From contig DAYE01000016.1 in NCBI GenBank assembly GCA_002506745.1, positions 9,062 through 14,571 on the forward strand: 5,510 nucleotides of DNA. Direction: 5' to 3'. The stretch comes from Euryarchaeota archaeon UBA33 (GTDB lineage Archaea > Thermoplasmatota > E2 > DHVEG-1). Shown in pieces: positions 1 to 5,163 of this stretch (the stretch's first letter is position 1; each line of letters starts with the position of its first letter). Made by a program: the position numbers and the translations under genes. The notes beneath the pieces are model-generated. The model was given only the letters and a program-made list of their open reading frames with translations. It ran no database searches and was not told the DNA's origin.

Positions 1-699
1 GATCTCCCCTGTTGCGATTCTCTCTTTTGTTGCAACGGTAGAAAGACCGACGTACAGCCCTGAATTCTTGGCATTTTTTATCCCCTCTAACGCCAGTTCA
101 TAGGACCCGTCGAAATTTCTCAGTGTGTCTTGTATCTTTTTATCGGTATGTTCTAACCCTATTATCACCGCAAAAAGGCCTGCTTGTTTGAGCGCCTCTG
201 CTTTCTCTTTCGTCAGACCGTACCCTGTGGTAAATAAAACAACAGATGATTTATCAACATCTATGTTCGAGATAATCTCGCAGATATCTTTTCTTACAAG
301 GGGTTCTCCGCCAGTAAATGCGATAACAGAGATTCCTAACTCTTGGAGCTTGCGTAAGATTTTTATGGCATCCTCAGTAGGCATACCTTCTTCTTTTAGA
401 CTGTGAAGATAGCAATGCCAGCAGTGATACATGCACGTATTTGTGATTGAAAATGACGCATAAATCGGGATGACCTCGTGTCCCTGACTTGAATGTAATG
501 CCGTTATCAATCTGTCAAACGCACCACTGGGAAATGGAGGGAGATCAGAGGAAATAATAAATTTACCGTCATGCAAGGTTAGCTTCTCGTAGCGTGAACG
601 CAGGAGTAAATACAGGAGGAATTTTTTTGGAAATTGTTCAATGCGTTTTGTTGGTAAATGTTTCAACGCTTGATATCGAAGTCTTGTTTTTTCCAACAT
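1..699 (-). CDS. Radical SAM protein, tandem paralogue of the next gene (3' end outside window)
   Basis: The reading frame is open for 233 codons from ATG at 699 to the window edge, so the C-terminus is missing. The radical SAM motif CX3CX2C is C89-C93-C96 (CMYHCWHC) and would bind the [4Fe-4S] cluster that cleaves S-adenosylmethionine. A TGGEP SAM-binding motif lies at 129-133, followed by TTGYGLT (157-163), the equivalent of the STNG strand in related enzymes. About 85 residues precede the core and include LPPFPSGAFDR (53-63), which the upstream paralogue shares. The ATG lies 2 nt after that gene's TAA and has no convincing Shine-Dalgarno sequence, so it is probably translated by coupling. 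The substrate is unknown. A C-terminal SPASM-type domain is expected from the paralogue but lies outside the window. The family call is firm and the function is open. Confidence 0.93.
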   Translation of the reverse strand, partial: MLEKTRLRYQALKHLPTKRIEQFPKKFLLYLLLRSRYEKLTLHDGKFIISSDLPPFPSGAFDRLITALHSSQGHEVIPIYASFSITNTCMYHCWHCYLHSLKEEGMPTEDAIKILRKLQELGISVIAFTGGEPLVRKDICEIISNIDVDKSSVVLFTTGYGLTKEKAEALKQAGLFAVIIGLEHTDKKIQDTLRNFDGSYELALEGIKNAKNSGLYVGLSTVATKERIATGEI

Positions 700-701
700 T
701 G

Positions 702-1910
702 TTACGTGATTCCCAATTTTTTGTAAATGCGAGGAATATCGCTTGAAGGGCATCGTTGGCACACCTCAAGTGATTTTTCGCGGGAGAGCGGATATTCTCC
801 GTTCCCTATTTGTCTCATCAGGTTGTAGTTTTCCAGCATGAAACAAAAAGCTCGTGGTTTGTTAAACATGCTATTCATTTTTTGCCAGAGATCTTCAACG
901 GGTTCTTGTTGAATGTTCCCGAATATTAAGGGGGTGAAATCGCACGGGCGTAGGTTACCATCCGCATCAACATACACGAGACTGTACCCTGCCGTGCACC
1001 CCATGAATTCTTCACTTTCGTAATAGGGAAATACGGAAAGTTTCGGGTATTTTTTGTATTTTCTCTTTTTGTTTATTTGCTTATGAAAATCAACGAGTTG
1101 CCTTCGTTCATCGATGCTTAAGACACAGGTATCGTCATTGAAGAGTTCACCGGCGGGGGTCGGCTCGAACATCATTATCTCCTGGGCAGAGAGGTTCTGT
1201 GCGGTCTCAAGCATCTTCCATTGTTCGTTGTTCTGTAATATCTCCTTGGTAATAACACACGATAAACCAACGTAGAGTTGTGCATGTTGAGCATTTCGTA
1301 CCCCGGTGATGAAGTTGTCATACGCCCCGTTATATCCTCTGAGGGTGTCATGAATTTCGGGATTGTAATGATCTAGGCTGAGCATCACTCCGAAAAGACC
1401 TGCCTTTTTCAACTCCAGGGCTTTTTCTTGGGTTAAACCGTAACCCGAGGTGAACACGAACACGGAGGAGCGATCATCGATACTCGCAATGATTTCAATG
1501 AGATCCTCCCGGAGAAGCGGTTCTCCTCCGGTGATGGAAAACAGGTATGTTCCCATATCTTGAAATTTTTGTATTGCGTCGATGATTGTTTTCAGCGGTA
1601 GGTCTTCTCCTTTTTTTGGAGAGGCACTGCAATGCCAACAGTGGTATCTGCATTGATGCGTGACTGCGATGTTGACGATTCCTGGGATGTTCACTCCTTC
1701 TGTTGCTTTGATCCCTGCTTCAAAAAACCTGTCGAGGGCTTTACTTGGATACGGGGGGAGATGGACGGAAAAAAGGATTTTGTTATCAAAGTTAACGAAT
1801 CTTTCATTTTTGAAAACAGTGAGGAGGCTAAATATGGTTTTTTTTGGTATTTTTTTTATCTGTTTATTTCGCATCATTTTTAATGAGGTGATGAGGAGAG
1901 ACGGTTGCAT
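702..1910 (-). CDS. Radical SAM protein with SPASM-like C-terminal domain
   Basis: This 402-residue protein carries the radical SAM motif C87-C91-C94 (CRYHCWHC) and TGGEP at 127-131. A region equivalent to SLDG...H..R follows (LSLDHYNPEIHDTLRG, 177-192). The C-terminal third has C305, C323 in DADGNLRPC, the motif GNI...EDLW (331-342), C356, and C384/C387 (CQRC). This is a reduced SPASM/twitch-like set that could hold one auxiliary Fe-S cluster. The first 80 residues are basic and hydrophobic and include LPPYPSKALDR (51-61), conserved in the downstream paralogue. ATG at 1910 gives an N-terminus matching the paralogue in length (PKK at 22 versus 24). ATGs at 1877 and 1874 are alternatives, and none has a clear ribosome-binding site. 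Two A8 tracts fall in codons 19-26. It heads a leftward two-gene operon. The substrate is unknown; archaeal relatives are often annotated only as radical SAM or PqqE-like. Confidence 0.94.
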   Translation of the reverse strand: MQPSLLITSLKMMRNKQIKKIPKKTIFSLLTVFKNERFVNFDNKILFSVHLPPYPSKALDRFFEAGIKATEGVNIPGIVNIAVTHQCRYHCWHCSASPKKGEDLPLKTIIDAIQKFQDMGTYLFSITGGEPLLREDLIEIIASIDDRSSVFVFTSGYGLTQEKALELKKAGLFGVMLSLDHYNPEIHDTLRGYNGAYDNFITGVRNAQHAQLYVGLSCVITKEILQNNEQWKMLETAQNLSAQEIMMFEPTPAGELFNDDTCVLSIDERRQLVDFHKQINKKRKYKKYPKLSVFPYYESEEFMGCTAGYSLVYVDADGNLRPCDFTPLIFGNIQQEPVEDLWQKMNSMFNKPRAFCFMLENYNLMRQIGNGEYPLSREKSLEVCQRCPSSDIPRIYKKLGIT

Positions 1911-1959
1911 GGTGCTATCGCCGGTATTGGCTGGCTTCCTTTTCTCTTTTCCTTATCCT

Positions 1960-1976
1960 AAAGAAATCTTTATATA
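1960..1976 (+). promoter_or_regulatory. Archaeal BRE/TATA promoter of the membrane-protein gene, leaderless start
   Basis: A purine-rich BRE-like AAAGAAATC (1960-1968) is followed directly by TTTATATA (1969-1976), a near-ideal archaeal TATA box. Its centre lies about 26-27 nt before ATG 1999, so transcription should begin at or next to the start codon. No Shine-Dalgarno sequence lies between, which agrees with a leaderless mRNA. The start site itself is inferred from spacing only. Confidence 0.8.
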
Positions 1977-1979
1977 ATA
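1967..1979 (-). promoter_or_regulatory. Possible leftward TATA box for the radical SAM pair
   Basis: Read leftward, the same AT-rich element gives ATTATATAAAG. Its core TTATATAA (1970-1977) is a perfect palindrome, so TBP could bind in either orientation. Used leftward it would start transcription near 1947 and leave a leader of about 37 nt before ATG 1910. The leftward BRE position is less purine-rich, so this is weaker than the rightward promoter. I see no better TATA box for the leftward operon in this gap. Confidence 0.4.
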
Positions 1980-1998
1980 ACCTTATCGATATATAGAT

Positions 1999-2691
1999 AT
2001 GAATATTAAAATATTGATGTCTATTATGATAATTTTTTTAACCACAGGGTTCATTTGCATCATTCTTGGTTTTTCATTTCATCAAAATATTCTTTCCCAT
2101 GGATTCATCGTCATAGACATTTGCATTCTCTTAGGCGTAACGACAAAATCTATGGATCAGCTGATCGATGAAACCAATATGAAATCATATCGATTGTGGA
2201 TTATTCCGTGCGCTATCTTCATCCCGAGTTCCATGGCGTATCTTGCATTGACTGAAGGGCCGGTCATCGGTATGGTGATCGGTACCGTCATAGGGTTGAT
2301 TGTCGCCGGGAAGATAGATCATCCAGCGTACGGCATAAGCATCATCTTATTTATCGCACTGATTTTTTTCGCCTTTGTCATGCGTGTCATCCAAATCGAG
2401 GTAACAACGTTTTACATCATCCCGGTGGCAGCAGCCGGCTCGTTCCTTGATGAATTCGGGCATGAACGATGGCGAAGCAGCAATAAAAGTATCACCTTCA
2501 TCTTTAAACACAGATTCTTCTTGAAAATATTTGCCTTTTTTGGGGTCGTGCTCGGTTTCGCTCTGCCGATTCATTTTATCGGATTTCTTTGTTTTGACGT
2601 TTGTTATGATCTCGTGGATGCAACGATTCGATCTGACGCGAAGAACAAAAAATTTATTCCCGCTGGGCTTTCCTTAAGTGGAATGAAATGA
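1999..2691 (+). CDS. Multi-spanning membrane protein of unrecognised family
   Basis: This 230-residue protein is mostly hydrophobic. About six or seven membrane segments can be read at roughly 5-27, 33-48, 66-84, 87-104, 112-130, 135-150 and 173-199. Acidic motifs sit at segment ends: D53-X3-D57-E58, D107-H108, D151-E152-X2-H155-E156 and D200-X3-D204-X2-D207. Such clusters recall divalent-metal or diphosphate sites of polytopic membrane enzymes such as UbiA prenyltransferases, but the length and motif order do not match UbiA, CDP-archaeol synthase or CDP-alcohol phosphotransferases as I know them. The basic tail RSDAKNKK (211-218) suggests a cytoplasmic C-terminus. There is no cleavable signal peptide beyond the first membrane segment. 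ATG 1999 suits the leaderless promoter spacing. A radical SAM/SPASM gene follows after 12 nt, so the two are probably co-transcribed. I do not recognise the family; enzyme or scaffold are both possible. Confidence 0.88.
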   Translation: MNIKILMSIMIIFLTTGFICIILGFSFHQNILSHGFIVIDICILLGVTTKSMDQLIDETNMKSYRLWIIPCAIFIPSSMAYLALTEGPVIGMVIGTVIGLIVAGKIDHPAYGISIILFIALIFFAFVMRVIQIEVTTFYIIPVAAAGSFLDEFGHERWRSSNKSITFIFKHRFFLKIFAFFGVVLGFALPIHFIGFLCFDVCYDLVDATIRSDAKNKKFIPAGLSLSGMK

Positions 2692-2693
2692 AC

Positions 2694-2698
2694 GAGGT
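2694..2698 (+). promoter_or_regulatory. Shine-Dalgarno GAGGT
   Basis: GAGGT sits 5 nt before ATG 2704, just after the TGA stop (2689-2691) of the membrane-protein gene. It supports ATG 2704 as the start and shows that this internal operon gene uses Shine-Dalgarno initiation, unlike the predicted leaderless first gene. Confidence 0.7.
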
Positions 2699-2703
2699 TC
2701 GGA

Positions 2704-4077
2704 ATGCGTAATCCTCTTGTCACAACCATCGCGGCGTGGTACTCCAGCAAATGCTTAAGTTGTGGCACTCCTCGTATCGAGGTACTCTTGCACAGTTATC
2801 ACGAAAAAATAACCTGCCCGGAATGCAGGACACATCTTCTTTTTGGTGGCATATTTTTCAAGATCCTCATGAGATCTATGAACATCGACAGCAACGAACT
2901 AGGCGAACTATCGTCCAATGCTGAGGCGATGGCATCCATCAACGTATTTTTGCGCACGATCAGAAAACAAGGTCGTCTCGCGATCGAATTCGGTATCCCA
3001 CTGTATGCGGTCTTTGATGTCACCAACGAGTGTAACCTGGGCTGTATCCATTGTTATTCATCCGAACAACAAGAGGAATTATCGACAACAGAGGTGACTC
3101 ATATATTAGACAAGCTTGCTTCCGCAGGGGTGGAGATGGTCGATTTTGGGGGAGTGGAGCCACTCCTACGGACAGATATCTTTGATATTTTGGCGCATAC
3201 AAAGCAACTAGGGTTCTATACATCCATTTCAACCAATGGGATACTCCTTGATGAGCACTGTGCGAGGCGCTTAAAACAACTCAACGTCGATCACGTCTGC
3301 GTCAGCCTCGATGGCGCAAGACCCGAGACCCATGATCGCATCCGGAATAAAAAAGGAACATATGAAAAAGCAATCAACGGTGTCAAAAACTGTCGCAGCG
3401 CTGGGATGACGACACAGATATCAACTGTTGTTATGAAAAGCAATATCAATGAATTAAGAGACATGTTCACTCTCTTAGAGTCACTTCATGTCGATGGATG
3501 GTACATTTACGATTTCGTTCCTGCAGGGCGAGGGAAAGAATTACATCAGGAGGTTCTTACCCCAGAGCAACGAAAACGTCTCTTTGAATATCTCCAAGAC
3601 ATCGCACCTTCAAGCACCATGACGCTGAAACCCTATCCGTATTTAATCACTCTCAACTCTGCCTGTGGGACAGAGACATATTTTTATAAAAAATATGGGA
3701 GACTCACCAAGTTTTTCAAGGGTTGTCTATCAGGGCGATGGGTCTGTCATATTTCAAGTAATGGGGACCTCCGCCCTTGTCATCTTTTACCGCATGTCCT
3801 TGGGAACCTCACACAAGAAACCTTCGAAGACATCTGGTTCAACAAGAAGAACCGTGTTCTACGGGAACTACGAGAGAGACGATTGGTAAAAGGGACCTGC
3901 GGGGAATGTACCCATCGAGACGTATGCGGTGGTTGCCGGGCACAGGCATACTGGAAAACAGGTGACTATCTCGAAGGGGACTGCTGCTGGGTCAGTAATG
4001 AAATACGTTCAACGAGAAATTCTTCAAGCGAAGTTGATCCAGAAGCTCCACCGGGTTCATCACTTCGCCAAAAGTAA
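2704..4077 (+). CDS. Radical SAM/SPASM protein with N-terminal CX2C-CX2C motif
   Basis: This 457-residue protein begins with a zinc-ribbon or rubredoxin-like set, C17-X2-C20 and C38-X2-C41. The radical SAM core carries C110-C114-C117 (CNLGCIHC), the SAM-binding loop as FGGVEP (148-153) instead of the usual TGGEP, STNG (176-179) and SLDG (201-204). The C-terminus is a full SPASM domain: C341, C348, G354-X4-C359, C399-X2-C402-X5-C408-X2-C411, then C427/C428. That number of cysteines would allow two auxiliary [4Fe-4S] clusters. SPASM enzymes modify peptides, proteins or small molecules such as haem precursors (AhbD); nothing here picks a substrate. It follows the membrane-protein gene by 12 nt, so the pair may act together at the membrane. 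The last 28 codons overlap the convergent gene and lie beyond the final SPASM cysteines; this hydrophilic tail looks like a read-through extension. Confidence 0.95.
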   Translation: MRNPLVTTIAAWYSSKCLSCGTPRIEVLLHSYHEKITCPECRTHLLFGGIFFKILMRSMNIDSNELGELSSNAEAMASINVFLRTIRKQGRLAIEFGIPLYAVFDVTNECNLGCIHCYSSEQQEELSTTEVTHILDKLASAGVEMVDFGGVEPLLRTDIFDILAHTKQLGFYTSISTNGILLDEHCARRLKQLNVDHVCVSLDGARPETHDRIRNKKGTYEKAINGVKNCRSAGMTTQISTVVMKSNINELRDMFTLLESLHVDGWYIYDFVPAGRGKELHQEVLTPEQRKRLFEYLQDIAPSSTMTLKPYPYLITLNSACGTETYFYKKYGRLTKFFKGCLSGRWVCHISSNGDLRPCHLLPHVLGNLTQETFEDIWFNKKNRVLRELRERRLVKGTCGECTHRDVCGGCRAQAYWKTGDYLEGDCCWVSNEIRSTRNSSSEVDPEAPPGSSLRQK

Positions 4078-5077
4078 AAACTCCTGTTTCCTTGACCTTA
4101 TTTTTTAATAAAAAATCAACCCCCTGGGCGATGACTGACGCTGTTGCGATATAGGTATCCGGATGATACAAATTGACGTCCATGCGCTCAGTACGTTGTT
4201 TCGTTGTCCCGAAGGCGTCCATTCTCATTGCACAGCCACAGGGAGCGATATACTGATTAAATTCACTGGCATATTTCAGAAATCTGCCCATTATTGTTGT
4301 CAGTCGATAACTGTCAGTGTTGATGGAATGCGTTAAAAGAATCAAGTCTGATAGAACGCTACCTGTTCCAGTTTTCAGAACAAAATGTTGGATGTTTGTA
4401 GGAAAATGAAGCTGTGTATCCACCGGAGGTGATGCGTACACGCGCCGCATGTTAAACGGCGGAGGAAAACAAATGGTTTCCCCCGATGAGCCCAACCTTT
4501 GGCTGGTCCACGTTCCGTTTTCAAAAACAGCGACATGGTTCTGTGATTCCAAAAGCATGTCAACGGCTGATCCTCTTGAGAGAGGGTCGTTAAATATTAC
4601 GGAGATTTTGATGTCGTCGGCTTTGACAAACGTGGTTGCTGCTACCTGGAGTAAAACTCTTGAAAGTCCGGGGAAAAACCCTGCCCCCGTGACCATCAAA
4701 ATGTGGTGTTCTTTTGCGTTTTCGTCCATTTCTCGGATGTCTTTCTCGCATTCTTTTAAGAGCGATTCACCTGACTCCATATAAGGAATGGATTCCTCAA
4801 TAGCTAGCTTTGCGGGAATGGTGTTGATGGGCGGCGCTGGGCCGGAACAGTTGATAATCACATCGATTTCTGCGTACAATCGTTTCAGGCTCTTTTCCTC
4901 TCTTGCATCGACTGCGATAATATCTGTTATCCTATCGGAATGGTGGTACATGTCCTGAAGTTTCTTCTCGTTTCTGCTGGCGACGATGATGTTATTTTTT
5001 GTGGTCCCCATTAATTCTTTGATAAGGTTTTTTCCCACGAATCCAGATGCGCCAAGAACTCCTATGGTCTTTTCCAT
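3992..5077 (-). CDS. Saccharopine dehydrogenase-like NAD(P)-dependent oxidoreductase
   Basis: This 361-residue protein starts with a Rossmann fold: GASGFVG (9-15) matches GXXGXXG, and ASRN (33-36) at the end of the second strand suggests NADP binding. NCSGP (77-81), ESGES (101-105), GAGFFPGLS (131-139) and the ending GVFTFGEVMNPVELLDQL (332-349) fit the saccharopine dehydrogenase/reductase superfamily. True saccharopine enzymes work in lysine metabolism, but many relatives do not. One group, the mycobacterial trans-acting enoyl reductases, reduces lipid double bonds. No lysine gene is nearby, so the substrate is unassigned. The start is ATG 5077 with GAGGG (5081-5085) just upstream. The 3' end runs 86 bp into the convergent radical SAM/SPASM gene. 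The conserved C-terminal motif lies inside that overlap, so this gene's end looks ancestral. It is divergent from the FAD oxidoreductase and may share its control region. Confidence 0.9.
   Translation of the reverse strand: MEKTIGVLGASGFVGKNLIKELMGTTKNNIIVASRNEKKLQDMYHHSDRITDIIAVDAREEKSLKRLYAEIDVIINCSGPAPPINTIPAKLAIEESIPYMESGESLLKECEKDIREMDENAKEHHILMVTGAGFFPGLSRVLLQVAATTFVKADDIKISVIFNDPLSRGSAVDMLLESQNHVAVFENGTWTSQRLGSSGETICFPPPFNMRRVYASPPVDTQLHFPTNIQHFVLKTGTGSVLSDLILLTHSINTDSYRLTTIMGRFLKYASEFNQYIAPCGCAMRMDAFGTTKQRTERMDVNLYHPDTYIATASVIAQGVDFLLKNKVKETGVFTFGEVMNPVELLDQLRLKNFSLNVFHY
4100..4116 (+). terminator. Possible T-tract terminator inside the convergent gene
   Basis: ATTTTTTA-A-TAAAAAAT is a perfect inverted repeat with a one-base centre, and it begins 23 nt after the TAA (4075-4077) of the radical SAM/SPASM gene. 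Archaeal RNA polymerase terminates on T-rich tracts, so the T6 run could end the rightward transcript. It lies within the coding sequence of the leftward dehydrogenase gene (DFLLKNK, residues 321-327), so it may simply reflect AT-rich codons. Confidence 0.3.
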
Positions 5078-5080
5078 TCG

Positions 5081-5085
5081 CCCTC
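5081..5085 (-). promoter_or_regulatory. Weak Shine-Dalgarno GAGGG for the dehydrogenase gene
   Basis: Read leftward, GAGGG ends 3 nt before ATG 5077. The spacing is short but it supports this start. An ATG 16 nt upstream (read leftward) is out of frame with the gene. Confidence 0.45.
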
Positions 5086-5107
5086 GTTTTCATGATTCGA
5101 TGTTGAT

Positions 5108-5117
5108 ACTCTAGAGT
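5108..5117. promoter_or_regulatory. 10-bp palindrome ACTCTAGAGT, possible operator
   Basis: This perfect palindrome lies between the divergent genes. It overlaps the start site expected for the leftward transcript (about 5110 if the TATA at 5132-5141 is used) and sits about 15 bp upstream of that TATA for the rightward gene. The position would suit a dimeric regulator controlling one or both genes. No second copy was seen in the other divergent gap, and a 10-bp palindrome can occur by chance. Confidence 0.3.
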
Positions 5118-5129
5118 TATTATCATAAG

Positions 5130-5141
5130 ATATATTAATAT
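5130..5141 (+). promoter_or_regulatory. Archaeal TATA box of the FAD oxidoreductase gene, leaderless start
   Basis: The element ATATATTAATAT contains the perfect palindrome ATATTAATAT (5132-5141), centred about 27-28 nt before ATG 5164. That spacing places transcription start at or next to the start codon, again predicting a leaderless mRNA; the sequence between is T-rich without a Shine-Dalgarno motif. Because it is symmetrical, the same box could serve the leftward dehydrogenase gene with a leader of about 33 nt. An alternative leftward box is TATGATAATAA (5118-5128). Confidence 0.65.
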
Positions 5142-5163
5142 CCAACTCACTTATTTTTTATTG

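Noticed and set aside
125..406. 93-codon plus-strand ORF
   Set aside because: It lies opposite the radical SAM core of the leftward gene, whose cysteine and GGEP motifs are intact in the other frame; no ribosome-binding site or recognisable protein.
1632..1883. 83-codon plus-strand ORF
   Set aside because: Antisense shadow of the N-terminal half of the 702-1910 radical SAM gene, with no own start signal or family resemblance.
1999..2691. UbiA prenyltransferase or CDP-archaeol synthase
   Set aside because: Acidic motifs are reminiscent, but length, motif order and surrounding residues do not match either family as I know them.
2704..4077. Assignment as PqqE or AhbD
   Set aside because: The SPASM pattern is shared by many families. 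The N-terminal CX2C-CX2C motif and GGVEP loop are not typical of these enzymes, and no PQQ or haem gene is adjacent.
4449..4784. 111-codon plus-strand ORF
   Set aside because: Antisense to the middle of the saccharopine-dehydrogenase-like gene, which has clear family motifs; no promoter or ribosome-binding site found.
3992..5077. Lysine biosynthesis or degradation gene (true saccharopine dehydrogenase)
   Set aside because: Only the superfamily features are visible and no lysine-pathway gene is nearby.
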